Origin: Lysobacter sp. Root494
Lineage (GTDB): Bacteria > Pseudomonadota > Gammaproteobacteria > Xanthomonadales > Xanthomonadaceae
Direction: 5' to 3'
DNA length: 64,000 nt
Assembly (NCBI RefSeq): GCF_001427225.1
Contig: NZ_LMFH01000001.1
Location: forward strand, 1,312 to 65,311
The position numbers and the translations under genes are program-made. This document shows positions 16,749 through 24,928 of this stretch, in pieces (the first letter of the stretch is position 1; each line of letters begins with the position of its first letter). Below the pieces are notes generated by a model that was not told where the DNA came from, did not search any database, and saw only the letters and a program-made list of their open reading frames with translations.

Positions 16749-17903
16749 TCACAGCGGCAGGCTCGCATCGATGCGCAGTGCGCCGCGAGCCGTCGTCGAC
16801 AGCATCAGCGTGCCGCCCGCCGCGGCGAGGCGTTCGCGCATGCCGGACAGGCCGTTGCCTTCGCGCAGGTCGCCGCGTACGTAACCGTCGTCCTCGACGT
16901 TGATCGCAAGGCGCTCGCCATCGCGATGCAGGCGCACACGCACGGTCTCGGCGTCGGCGTGGCGCGCGCTGTTGGTCAGCGCTTCCTGCACCAGGCGCAG
17001 CACGGCCTCCGCTACCGCCGGGTCGCTGATGTGCACGTCCTCGCCGATCACCAGCTGCAGCGACGGTCGCGGCATCGGCGCGGCAAGCGCGCGCAGGGCG
17101 GTGCCGAGGTCGAGTCCGCTGGAGTCGCGCAACGCATTCACCACGCTGCGGATGTCGCCGAGCAGTTCCGCCGACATCTGCTGCGCGACCGCGAGTTCGC
17201 GACGATCTGCAAAGTCAGGGTCCGAAGCGAGCGCGCGCAGGTTGAGCGTCAGCGCGGTGAGCTTGTGCCCGGCCACGTCGTGCAGTTCGCGGGCCACGCG
17301 CAGGCGTTCGGCATCGCGCGCGGAGTCGGCAAGCAGCGCACGCGTCGCGAGCAGGTCGGCGTTGACCAGTACCAACTGGTCGCGGGCGCGCTCCGCGGCG
17401 GTGGCGTAGTACGCGCACATCGCGGCGAAGGCCTGGAAGCCGCCGTACATCGCGACCATCACCAGCGGCGCCGGGTGTTTACCCGCGACCAGGATCGCGT
17501 ATACGAGCGCATCGACGAACAGCACAGCGCCGAGTGCCTGGCGCGACGCCCACGCCGCCGAGATCTGCGCCGTCCACACCACCAGCAGCACCTGGGCCGT
17601 GCCGATGCGCGTATCGAGCCAGACCAGCAGCAGCGCCGCCGCGGCTTCGATCCACAGCAGCGCGGTCGAGAGCGCGCGCTGTTGTTCCCCGACGATGCCG
17701 CGGCCGACCATGGCCAGCAGATAGGCGACCAGCAGCGACCAGCCGGCTACCTGCATGTCGTCGCGAAGCCAGCGCAACGACAGCGCGACCGCGAGCCAGG
17801 TGAAGATGCCGGCGATATGCAACGGATGCAGCAGCGTGCGCAACCGTTCGCGCAGCGGCATCCCGCGGCGATGCGGCATCAGGGGAAAGGACGGCTGCGA
17901 CAT
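16749..17903 (-). CDS. Membrane sensor histidine kinase (HisKA_3 type)
   Basis: A 384-residue kinase. Residues about 25-170 contain five or six hydrophobic helices without a large extracytoplasmic domain, so it probably senses the membrane itself or a small ligand, as in DesK/LiaS-like kinases. The dimerisation helix carries His208 in RVARELHDVAGHKL, and the ATPase domain has the N-box LVQEALTNSARHADA and a glycine motif (EGNGLSGMRERL). Start at ATG 17903 (MSQPSFPLMPHRR). It phosphorylates the adjacent NarL-type regulator. Signal unknown. Confidence 0.92.
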   Translation of the reverse strand: MSQPSFPLMPHRRGMPLRERLRTLLHPLHIAGIFTWLAVALSLRWLRDDMQVAGWSLLVAYLLAMVGRGIVGEQQRALSTALLWIEAAAALLLVWLDTRIGTAQVLLVVWTAQISAAWASRQALGAVLFVDALVYAILVAGKHPAPLVMVAMYGGFQAFAAMCAYYATAAERARDQLVLVNADLLATRALLADSARDAERLRVARELHDVAGHKLTALTLNLRALASDPDFADRRELAVAQQMSAELLGDIRSVVNALRDSSGLDLGTALRALAAPMPRPSLQLVIGEDVHISDPAVAEAVLRLVQEALTNSARHADAETVRVRLHRDGERLAINVEDDGYVRGDLREGNGLSGMRERLAAAGGTLMLSTTARGALRIDASLPL

Positions 17904-18050
17904 GGCGCCATGCTGCGGGCCGGGCGCGGCAGAAACAATGCCGTTTGGCGAAGAAGTGACTTCCGGCACGCCATCGCGATGACCACGGGCACTGCGAGCG
18001 TCCTGCGCGCGAACGGAAGCTGCATCCATATCCTCCACGGAGCCGCCGCC

Positions 18051-18764
18051 ATGACGTTCTATCCCACCCTGGTCGCCACCCACGCCAGCATCGGCGTGCT
18101 CGCGCTGGCCGCGTTCTGGAGCGCCGCGTTCCTGCGCAAGGGCAGTCCGTTGCACCGCCGTGCCGGACAGTCCTACCTGCTGGCGATGACGGGCATCGTC
18201 GCCACCGGCTTGCCGATGGCCGTGTATGCATGGCTGGTGCGCGGGCAACCGGTGACCGGCGCCTTCCTCGCCTACCTGCTGGTGATCACCGGGACCGGCG
18301 TGTGGATTTCGTGGCGTGCGATTCGCGACAGGGCCGATGTCGCGAAGTACACCGGACCGGTGTACGCGGCTTTCGCATGGCTCTCTCTGGTCAGCGGCAT
18401 CGCCGTGCTCGCGCTCGGATTGCGCGTCGATGCACCACTGCTCACCGGATTCTCGTTGGTCGGGCTTTTCACCGGCGTCGACATGCTGCGCAAGCGCCGC
18501 CATCGCGAACGACTCGCCGCGCAACCGCGCTGGTGGCTGGTCGAGCACTACACCGGAATGATCGGAAACGGCATCGCCACGCACATCGCGTTCCTCGGCA
18601 TCGGCCTGCCGCGGCTGCTGCCGGCGATCGACGGCACGGTGCTGCATTACAGCGCGTGGTTCGGGCCGCTGTTCGTGGCGGTCGCGGTGAAGCTGGTGAT
18701 GGACCGCCGCTGGAAGCCGCGACGCATGGATATCGCTGCCAATGCAGCGGCCATCGCACGTTGA
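18051..18764 (+). CDS. Multi-pass membrane protein, DUF2306-like
   Basis: A 237-residue inner-membrane protein with about seven hydrophobic segments. It begins MTFYPTLVATHASIGVLALAA and has the pattern of small DUF2306-like proteins: a histidine in the first helix (THASIG), a short basic loop KGSPLHRRAGQSY, and a later YTGMIGNGIATH. Members may bind heme or quinones through their histidines, but no function is established. Divergent from the histidine kinase across 147 bp, so it may be regulated by that pair. Start at ATG 18051 with GGAG upstream. Confidence 0.7.
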   Translation: MTFYPTLVATHASIGVLALAAFWSAAFLRKGSPLHRRAGQSYLLAMTGIVATGLPMAVYAWLVRGQPVTGAFLAYLLVITGTGVWISWRAIRDRADVAKYTGPVYAAFAWLSLVSGIAVLALGLRVDAPLLTGFSLVGLFTGVDMLRKRRHRERLAAQPRWWLVEHYTGMIGNGIATHIAFLGIGLPRLLPAIDGTVLHYSAWFGPLFVAVAVKLVMDRRWKPRRMDIAANAAAIAR

Positions 18765-18917
18765 GCGAAGTCCGCGTTCGTACTGCGTGAAATATCGCCC
18801 GCGCATAAGCATGTGCCGAAATGCATTGGCCGATCGCGTCGCGAATAACCTGCGGTTTACCAATGCGCCGCGGGCGATCGATGTAATGGCGCCGCCCTTC
18901 GCAGCGGAGCCAGCAAC

Positions 18918-20321
18918 ATGCGCATCACCATCGTCGGTGCCGGATTCAGCGGTAGCGTGCTCGCCATCGAACTCGCCCGCAATGCCGCCAGCGGCGTGGA
19001 CGTGTGCCTTGCCGGCGTCGCCGGCAATTACGCGCGCGGTGTCGCGTACGGCGATGCACGGCCCGAGCACCTGCTCAACGTGCGCGCGCGCCAGCTCGGG
19101 GCGACGGCGGACTATCCCGCCGACTTCGCCGACTGGCTGAGCCTGACCGAGAAGGCGCGCGACCGCTTCCTGCCGCGCCTGGTGTACGGCGAATACCTGC
19201 ACGCGCGGCTGCATGCGGCGGCGGAAATATCGCAAGCCTCGCTCAGTCGCGTTAAGCAGGAAGTGATCGCGATCGAGCGCGCCGGCAACGGCTTCCGCGT
19301 GCACCTGGCCGATGGCGGCGCGTTCGCCAGCGACCAGGTCGTGCTCGCGGTCGGCGCGTTGCCGCCGCAGGCGCTGACCGGCGTCGGTCCGCGGCTGGCC
19401 GTGCATCCCAGCTACATCGGCTGGCCGTGGCAGGATCGCGCGCTGGAGAACGTCGATGCGAACGCGCGCCTGCTGATCGTCGGCACCGGCCTCACCATGG
19501 CCGACGTGGTCACGACGTTGCGCCGCCGCGGCCATCGCGGGCCGATCACCGCGCTATCGCGACACGGGCTGCTGTCGCGCGCGCATGGCGACGAACCCGC
19601 GCCGCCCGTCGCATTGCCACCCACCGTGTTACAGGCGTTGCATCAGCACGACCTGCGCGAAGTGGTGCGCGCGCTGCGCACGCTGTCGGCGATCGTGCCC
19701 GACTGGCGCAGCCTGGTCGATGCGGTGCGCCCGCACGCGCAGGCGTTCTGGCGCGGCCTGCCAATGGCCGAACGCGCGCGTTTCCTGCGGCACCTGCGCC
19801 CGCATTGGGAAGCGGCGCGCCATCGGCTCGCGCCATCGGTCGCCGTGGACATCGAAGCCTTGCGCGCGACTGGCCAGTTGCGTATCCGCGCAGGCCGCCT
19901 GCTACGCGCGCGCCGCATCGACGGCGCGGTGAACGTGTCGATCCGCGACCGGGGCAGCAGCGAGATCCGCAACGAAACCTGCGACGTGCTGATCCGCGCG
20001 ACCGGCCTGGACACCGACTTCGAGCACACGCCCGATCCGCTGATGGCGAACCTGCGTGAATCCGGATTGCTGGCGCCCGACCCGCTCGGACTGGGCGTGA
20101 TCACCAACGACCGCTTCGAAGCGATCGCGCGCGATGGCCGGCCGGTGCGCGGCCTGCATGTGCTCGGTCCGCTGCTGCGCGCGCAGCTGTGGGAAATCAC
20201 CGCGGTGCCCGAACTGCGCGTTGCCGCGCGTGCGCTGGCGCGGCAGTTGCTGTCTTCCGGATGGCTGGCAACGCCGGCCGCGGCTGCCATTGCGATGCCG
20301 TCGCGGCGGGTGTCGTTCTAG
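18918..20321 (+). CDS. FAD/NAD(P)-binding protein
   Basis: A 467-residue flavoprotein. The N-terminus is a Rossmann dinucleotide-binding motif (ITIVGAGFSGSVLAIEL), followed by the family phrase HLLNVRARQLGA and a second nucleotide site around LLIVGTGLTMADVV. This is the NAD_binding_9/YdhS-like family, related to N-hydroxylating mono-oxygenases and to proteins that oxidise small compounds. C-terminal sequence ATGLDTDFEHTPDPLM and GLHVLGPLLRAQLWEI are typical for the family. The 153-bp upstream gap holds no gene. Substrate unknown; adjacency to phenylalanine hydroxylase is only convergent. Confidence 0.85.
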   Translation: MRITIVGAGFSGSVLAIELARNAASGVDVCLAGVAGNYARGVAYGDARPEHLLNVRARQLGATADYPADFADWLSLTEKARDRFLPRLVYGEYLHARLHAAAEISQASLSRVKQEVIAIERAGNGFRVHLADGGAFASDQVVLAVGALPPQALTGVGPRLAVHPSYIGWPWQDRALENVDANARLLIVGTGLTMADVVTTLRRRGHRGPITALSRHGLLSRAHGDEPAPPVALPPTVLQALHQHDLREVVRALRTLSAIVPDWRSLVDAVRPHAQAFWRGLPMAERARFLRHLRPHWEAARHRLAPSVAVDIEALRATGQLRIRAGRLLRARRIDGAVNVSIRDRGSSEIRNETCDVLIRATGLDTDFEHTPDPLMANLRESGLLAPDPLGLGVITNDRFEAIARDGRPVRGLHVLGPLLRAQLWEITAVPELRVAARALARQLLSSGWLATPAAAAIAMPSRRVSF

Positions 20322-20351
20322 CCGCAGGAGATGTCCGTCGCGTCCGGCGGC

Positions 20352-21245
20352 TTACACGTCGCCGTCGTTGAGCCAGCCCTCGCCGGTGCCGCGGTTGTAC
20401 ACCGTGTCGGTGGCAAGCACTTCGCCCGCCGGAATCGAATCGAGTTGCGCCAGCTTCGCGTAGATCGGGGTGAAGTCCGGCGTCGTCGCTTCCATCAGCT
20501 GTTCGTAGCTGTCGATGACGAAATAGGTCTTCTGATAGGTGTCGATGCGGTAGCGCGTGCGCATGATCCGCTCGAGGTCGAAGCCGATGCGGTTGGGCGC
20601 ATCGCTTTCGAGGCAATGGATCGACTCGCCCTTGGACGAGACGATGCCGCTGCCGTAGATGCGCAGGCCGTCGGCTTGCTTGATCAACCCGAATTCGACC
20701 GTGTACCAGTACAGCCGGGTGAGGTTGACCAGCGCGTCCGCACCGATGCCGTGCGCCTTGACCCCGCCGCGGCCGTACGCCTGCATGTAGTCGGCGAAGA
20801 CCGGATTCATCAGCAACGGCACGTGGCCGAACAGGTCGTGGAACAGGTCGGGTTCGCTCAGGTAGTCGAGCTGCTCCGGCTTGCGGATCCACCACGTCAC
20901 CGGGAAGCGCCGGTTGGCGAGGTGGTCGAAGAAGGTGAGTTCGGGCAACAGGCCTTCGACGCCCACCAGTTCCCAGCCGGTCGTCCCGCGCAGCACGCGG
21001 TTGAGCTCGTCGAACTTCGGGATGCGGTCCGGCGACATGCCCATCGCGCGTTGCTGGCGCAGGAATTCGTCGGAGGCGCGGCCGACCAGGATCTGTTGCT
21101 GGCGCTCGAACAGCGTCGCCCACACGTCGTGGTCGGTCGCGCTGTAGCTCGCCCAGGGCTGGTCCACGACCGCGGTCGTATAGACGGGCACGTAGCCCTT
21201 GTCGGTGAGCTGGTGTTCGACGCGGTTGGGGGTAGGGGTGTTCAT
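20352..21245 (-). CDS. phhA: Phenylalanine 4-monooxygenase
   Basis: A 297-residue aromatic amino acid hydroxylase that converts phenylalanine to tyrosine with tetrahydropterin and non-heme iron. The iron ligands are visible as His136 and His141 in FHDLFGHVPLL and Glu184 in YWYTVEFGLI. Length and motifs match bacterial PhhA. GTP cyclohydrolase I further along the window makes the pterin precursor. The gene is divergent from an Lrp/AsnC regulator with 181 bp between starts containing two palindromes, which suggests amino-acid-responsive control. No dehydratase (phhB) gene is adjacent. Confidence 0.95.
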   Translation of the reverse strand: MNTPTPNRVEHQLTDKGYVPVYTTAVVDQPWASYSATDHDVWATLFERQQQILVGRASDEFLRQQRAMGMSPDRIPKFDELNRVLRGTTGWELVGVEGLLPELTFFDHLANRRFPVTWWIRKPEQLDYLSEPDLFHDLFGHVPLLMNPVFADYMQAYGRGGVKAHGIGADALVNLTRLYWYTVEFGLIKQADGLRIYGSGIVSSKGESIHCLESDAPNRIGFDLERIMRTRYRIDTYQKTYFVIDSYEQLMEATTPDFTPIYAKLAQLDSIPAGEVLATDTVYNRGTGEGWLNDGDV

Positions 21246-21339
21246 GGTGGCCTTGGTGTCCGGCAGGAGCGCGCCCTTGGGCGACCCGCGGTGCCTGGGA
21301 CCGGTCGCGGGAGGGGCGTTCCTACAGTAGCGGTGGGGG

Positions 21340-21358
21340 AACGCAACTAGCTTGCGTT
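21340..21358. promoter_or_regulatory. Palindrome 1 in phhA/lrp divergent region, likely Lrp-type operator
   Basis: AACGCAA-CTAGC-TTGCGTT is a perfect 7-bp inverted repeat with a 5-bp spacer, 95 bp upstream of phhA and 69 bp upstream of the Lrp-family gene. Size and AT-rich centre resemble Lrp/AsnC binding sites. Confidence 0.6.
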
Positions 21359-21391
21359 GTTGCAGCCGATGCAGGCCTCGGCGCATGATCC

Positions 21392-21408
21392 TTGCGCGTT
21401 TAACGCAA
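21392..21408. promoter_or_regulatory. Palindrome 2 in phhA/lrp divergent region
   Basis: TTGCG-CGTTTAA-CGCAA repeats the TTGCG/CGCAA half-sites of the first palindrome in the opposite order, 18 bp before the Lrp-family ATG, where binding would block translation-proximal transcription (autorepression). A further TTGCAGCAA follows at 21412. Confidence 0.5.
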
Positions 21409-21426
21409 TCCTTGCAGCAACCTGCC

Positions 21427-21903
21427 ATGACTGCCGCCGATCTCGATCGTACCGACCTGCTCGTGCTTGCCGAGCTCCAGCGCAACGGCCGCCAGACCAA
21501 TGCCGAACTGGCCGAGCGCGTGCATCTGTCCGCTTCGGCCTGCCTGCGCCGGGTGCAACGGCTCGAGCGCGAAGGCGTGATCCGCGGCTACCGCGCCGAG
21601 ACCGATCCCGAGCGCCTCGGCCTGGGTTTGCAGGCCTTCGTCCGCGTGCAGCTGCGCGAACACGACGCGGCCTCGATCGCCGCCTTCGCCGGGTTCGTGA
21701 ACCAATGGGACGAAGTCGTCGCCTGCCACGCGCTTACCGGCGACATGGATTACCTGTTGCAGGTCGCCGTGCGCGACCTCGAACACTTCTCGCGCTTCCT
21801 GCTCGACCGCCTGCTCAACCAGGCCGGCGTCGCCGACGTGAATTCCAGTTTCGTGCTGCGCACGGTGAAGGCGTTCCGCGGCTTGCCGCTGCCGCGCGCC
21901 TAG
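21427..21903 (+). CDS. Lrp/AsnC family transcriptional regulator
   Basis: A 158-residue feast/famine regulator. The N-terminal HTH (LDRTDLLVLAELQRNGRQTN then LSASACLRRVQRLEREGVI) is followed by the RAM ligand-binding domain, with the GDMDYLLQV motif that contacts amino acids. Start at ATG 21427; earlier in-frame ATG at 21352 would include the second palindrome in coding sequence. Divergent from phhA, so it most likely activates or represses phenylalanine hydroxylation in response to phenylalanine or tyrosine, by analogy with other genera. Confidence 0.92.
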   Translation: MTAADLDRTDLLVLAELQRNGRQTNAELAERVHLSASACLRRVQRLEREGVIRGYRAETDPERLGLGLQAFVRVQLREHDAASIAAFAGFVNQWDEVVACHALTGDMDYLLQVAVRDLEHFSRFLLDRLLNQAGVADVNSSFVLRTVKAFRGLPLPRA

Positions 21904-21913
21904 GCCGCGAAAG

Positions 21914-21940
21914 AAAACGGCCGCACTAGGCGGCCGTTTT
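21914..21940. terminator. Bidirectional terminator between Lrp regulator and outer-membrane protein genes
   Basis: AAAACGGCCG (21914-21923) and CGGCCGTTTT (21931-21940) form a 10-bp stem with a 7-nt loop and A/T tracts on both sides, so it can stop transcription from both converging genes. Confidence 0.88.
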
Positions 21941-21964
21941 CGATGAAACGATGAAAGCGATGGA

Positions 21965-22519
21965 TCAGAAGCGCCACTCGCCGCCCACCGCGATGGTGTC
22001 GACGTCCACGTCGATGCCGTCGATGTCGGCCGTGCGGCGGTCGTAGTTCAGGCTCAGGCCCCAGTTCTCGTTGAAGTCGTAGCCCACGCCGACGCCGTAG
22101 AACGGCTTGGTCGAGCTCTCGTCGTCGATGACGTCGAAGTCGTCCTCGCGCACCTGCATGGTCAGGCGGGCGATGCCGACGCGGCCGCTGAAGAAGAAGC
22201 CGGTGTTGTTGGCGCCGAGGTTCTTCTTGCCGACCAGCGCGACGCCGGCCGTGATCAGGTCGAGTTCCTGGTCGTTGCCGAGGCTGGTGTTGTACAGCGA
22301 GCCGACGTGGCCTTCGACGGCGAAGTTCGGGTTGAACCAGTAGCCGCCGGCGATGATCGCCGAGGTGTCCTTGTCGCTTTCGCTGGTGCCGTCGAAGCTG
22401 ACTTCGGTGTCGCTCTGGCCGACTTCCCCGCGCAGGAAGCCGTGACCGCCAGCGGCCATGGCGGAAGTGGACAGGCCAGCCAATGCCAGCGCGCAGGAAA
22501 GAATCAGGGTCTTCTTCAT
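21965..22519 (-). CDS. Small outer-membrane beta-barrel protein
   Basis: A 184-residue protein with a Sec signal peptide (MKKTLILSCALALAGLSTSAMA, cleavage after AMA) and an 8-strand-like barrel: alternating strands GFLRGEVGQS, AIIAGGYWFNPNFAVEGHVG, FYGVGVGYDFNENWGLSLNY, and a terminal VGGEWRF ending in phenylalanine. It resembles OmpA-domain/OmpX-like small barrels. Its function is not evident; such proteins contribute to adhesion or envelope stability. A TTGACA element lies on the coding strand about 66-71 bp upstream of the start, but no good -10 box was seen. Terminated by the shared hairpin at 21914. Confidence 0.85.
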   Translation of the reverse strand: MKKTLILSCALALAGLSTSAMAAGGHGFLRGEVGQSDTEVSFDGTSESDKDTSAIIAGGYWFNPNFAVEGHVGSLYNTSLGNDQELDLITAGVALVGKKNLGANNTGFFFSGRVGIARLTMQVREDDFDVIDDESSTKPFYGVGVGYDFNENWGLSLNYDRRTADIDGIDVDVDTIAVGGEWRF

Positions 22520-22651
22520 TGTTTCGTCCGTAAAAAAGAGGTCGCCCTCGTGGGCGGCGGCACAGTGCCGCGTGCCCTCGTTTTTGTCAAATTAGCGTTA
22601 AACGGGTGTCGGAGGTCGCAAAAAATGCCGGCTGGGCGGCTGGCTGCTGCT

Positions 22652-23443
22652 TCAGCGCGGTGGTTCTTTCACCGCCATGCGGCGGTCCAGGTGCAGCACC
22701 ACGCCGCGCTCGTCCCGCAAGTCGGGGCGCTGCCAGAGCACCGGCACTTCGCGCGGCGCCGTGGGTTCGAGTTCCTGGTCGAGCGCTTGCCTGGCCGCGA
22801 GTTCTTCCTCGATTTCCCAGCTGTAACGGCGGCGCGGCGGGAGCGGGTCGCTGCGACGGAACAGCCACGCGGCCGCCATGCCGGCCAGCGCGCCGCCCAG
22901 GTGCGATTGCCATGAGACGCCGGCTTCGTGCGGGAGCACGGTGAGCAGCATCCCGCCGTAGAGGAAGAAGGCGATCATCGCCGCGGCTACCGAAGGCCGG
23001 TCGCGACGCAGCACCCCAAGGCTGAAGACCAGGAACATCAGGCCATGGGTGAGCCCGCTGGCGCCGAGATGGTGGGAGCCGGCTTCGCCCAGCAGCCACG
23101 CACCCAGCCCCGAGCCCAGCCACAGCAACGGCAGTGCGCGCAGCGTGGCGCGCGGATAGACGGCGCCGGCCAGCGTGCCGAGCAGCAGCAGCGAGATCGC
23201 GTTGGCGACGAAGTGTTCGACCGAGCCGTGCAGCAGCGGCGCTCCCAGCAGCCCGAGCAGGCCCGGCAGCGAATGCGGCTGCACCGTCCACGGCGTCACA
23301 TCGAACGCAGGCTGGGCGATGAACACCACGCCGAGCACCAGCACGAGCAGGAAGCTCAGGTTGAAGGCGCGCAGCAGCCGGTGGCGGTCGTGCGCGCGCT
23401 GGCTGGGCGAGTCGGCGGGAAGTTCGGGGGTGGGCAGGTGCAT
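22652..23443 (-). CDS. Rhomboid family intramembrane serine protease
   Basis: A 263-residue membrane protein with about six helices. The catalytic serine is in HHLGASGLTHGLM (GASG motif) and the catalytic histidine in WQSHLGGALAGMAAAW. The N-terminus carries a HGSVEHFVANAISLLLLG segment (the rhomboid HxxxN region is HFVAN). After the last helix there is a soluble tail of about 60 residues (RRYSWEIEEELAARQALDQE...) that is unusual for minimal rhomboids and might bind a partner. Substrate unknown. Located upstream of the outer-membrane protein on the same strand but 132 bp apart. Confidence 0.88.
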   Translation of the reverse strand: MHLPTPELPADSPSQRAHDRHRLLRAFNLSFLLVLVLGVVFIAQPAFDVTPWTVQPHSLPGLLGLLGAPLLHGSVEHFVANAISLLLLGTLAGAVYPRATLRALPLLWLGSGLGAWLLGEAGSHHLGASGLTHGLMFLVFSLGVLRRDRPSVAAAMIAFFLYGGMLLTVLPHEAGVSWQSHLGGALAGMAAAWLFRRSDPLPPRRRYSWEIEEELAARQALDQELEPTAPREVPVLWQRPDLRDERGVVLHLDRRMAVKEPPR

Positions 23444-23529
23444 GCAATTGCAGTGGCGACAGCCGTTGTCGGATGCAAGGGCGGTGGATCGGGAAAGTGC
23501 GTCCCGCGGGGCAAGGGGCCGAAGAGCGC

Positions 23530-23726
23530 CCCCTCATCCGCCCTTCGGGCACCTTCTCCCCGCGGCGCGGGGAGAAGGGCGGCGGACTTCTTCCCTCGCC
23601 GCGCTTGTGGGGAGAAGGCGGGCGCTCGTGCGCCACAGGCGCACGCCCGACTGAACGCCTTTGCGCAATGCGCAAAGGCTGGGGCAGAGCGAGGACAGCT
23701 TCGCGCAGCGAAGCAGGGTGAGGGGA
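23530..23726. repeat. Intergenic palindromic repeat, family B, copy 1
   Basis: Contains CCCTCATCCGCCCTTCGGGC, CACCTTCTCCCCGCGG/GCGGGGAGAAGG inverted arms, and the tail GGACAGCTTCGCGCAGCGAA followed by GCAGGGTGAGGGG. Related copies are at 44076, 48781 and 55388. It fills the gap between the rhomboid and rlmI genes and has the look of a non-autonomous palindromic repeat. Confidence 0.8.
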
Positions 23727-23747
23727 AGTCCCGCGTAAAATGTCGCG

Positions 23748-24920
23748 ATGAATACCGAAGCCTACCCGCTGGTCCGCCTCAAGAACGCCTGGAACTCCAC
23801 CCATCCCTGGATCTTCCAGCGCCTGGTCGACAAGCCGGCGCAGCGCCCGAAATCCGGCCAGATCGTCGACGTGGTCGGCGTCGATGGCGCCTTCATCGGC
23901 CGCGGCTTCTACAACGGCCACTCGCGCATCGCCCTGCGCGTCCTCGAACGCGATCCGGATGTCGAGGTCGACGCCGCATGGTTCGCGCGCAAGATCGCCG
24001 AGGCCGTACACCTGCGCCGCGACATCCTCCGGCTCGACGAAGTCAGCGACGCCTGGCGCGTCGTGCACAGCGAAGGCGACGGCATCAGCGGCCTGGTGGT
24101 GGACCGCTACGACGACCTGCTCGTCGTCGAGTTCTTCAGTGCCGGCGCGTTCCGCTATCGCGAATGGATTTACGAGGCACTGCGCGCGCAGTTCCCCGGC
24201 TGCCGCTTCCACGCCTCGGCCGACGAGCACGTGCAGAAGCAGGAGTCGTTCGACTTCCGCGGCACCGAGCCGGCGCAGCCCGCGATCATCACCGAGTTCG
24301 GCGTGCGCTTCCGTGCCGATCCCGCGGGCGCGCACAAGACCGGCTTCTTCGCCGACCAGCGCGAGAACCGCCAGTGGCTCTCGCAGCAGGTCGCCGGCAA
24401 GCGCGTACTCGACCTGTGCTGCAACACGGGCGGCTTCGCGGTGTATTCGGCGGTGCGCGGCGCCAGCGAAGTGGTGGGCATCGACATCGACGAAGCCGTG
24501 ATCGAGATCGCCAAGGGCAACGCGAAACTCAACAACGTGCGCCCGCGCTTCGTCCAGGCCGACATCTTCCCGTGGCTGCGCGATGCGGGGAATGCGGGCG
24601 AGCAGTTCGACGTGGTGATCCTCGACCCGGCGAAGATGACGCGCGACCGCGAGCAGGTCATCAATGCGCTGAAGAAATACCTCGACATGAACAAGCTCGC
24701 GCTCGGCGTGGTGAAGCCGGGTGGCCTGTTCGCGACGTTCTCCTGCACCGGGCTGGTCAGCGAAGACCAGTTCCTCGACATGCTGCGCCGCGCCGCGTTC
24801 TACGCCGGTCGCACGGTGCAGGTGCTGAAGGTTTCCGGCGCGGGTCCCGACCATCCGTTCCTCGCGCAGGTGCAGGAATCGCGCTATCTCAAGGCGGTGT
24901 TCTGCCGCGTGCTCGACTGA
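23748..24920 (+). CDS. rlmI: 23S rRNA (cytosine-C5) methyltransferase RlmI family
   Basis: A 390-residue class I methyltransferase of the RlmI/YccW family, which methylates cytosine 1962 of 23S rRNA. An N-terminal PUA domain (residues about 1-80; PLVRLKNAWNSTHPWIFQR) is followed by a central domain and the AdoMet fold: VLDLCCNTGGFAV (motif I), VGIDIDEAVIEIAK, then VVILDPAKMT and the cysteine loop ATFSCTGLVSEDQF. Length matches the family. Start at ATG 23748 directly after repeat family B. Assignment to RlmI rather than a paralogue is by overall layout. Confidence 0.9.
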   Translation: MNTEAYPLVRLKNAWNSTHPWIFQRLVDKPAQRPKSGQIVDVVGVDGAFIGRGFYNGHSRIALRVLERDPDVEVDAAWFARKIAEAVHLRRDILRLDEVSDAWRVVHSEGDGISGLVVDRYDDLLVVEFFSAGAFRYREWIYEALRAQFPGCRFHASADEHVQKQESFDFRGTEPAQPAIITEFGVRFRADPAGAHKTGFFADQRENRQWLSQQVAGKRVLDLCCNTGGFAVYSAVRGASEVVGIDIDEAVIEIAKGNAKLNNVRPRFVQADIFPWLRDAGNAGEQFDVVILDPAKMTRDREQVINALKKYLDMNKLALGVVKPGGLFATFSCTGLVSEDQFLDMLRRAAFYAGRTVQVLKVSGAGPDHPFLAQVQESRYLKAVFCRVLD

Positions 24921-24928
24921 GGCGCGAC

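Noticed and set aside
16749-19535. Long upstream extension of the histidine-kinase frame to 928 codons
   Set aside because: Antisense to the DUF2306-like and FAD genes; the kinase starts naturally at 17903.
22928-24928. Long upstream extension of the DUF1080 frame
   Set aside because: It runs through repeat family B and the rlmI gene in another frame; the lipoprotein signal fixes the start near 24929.
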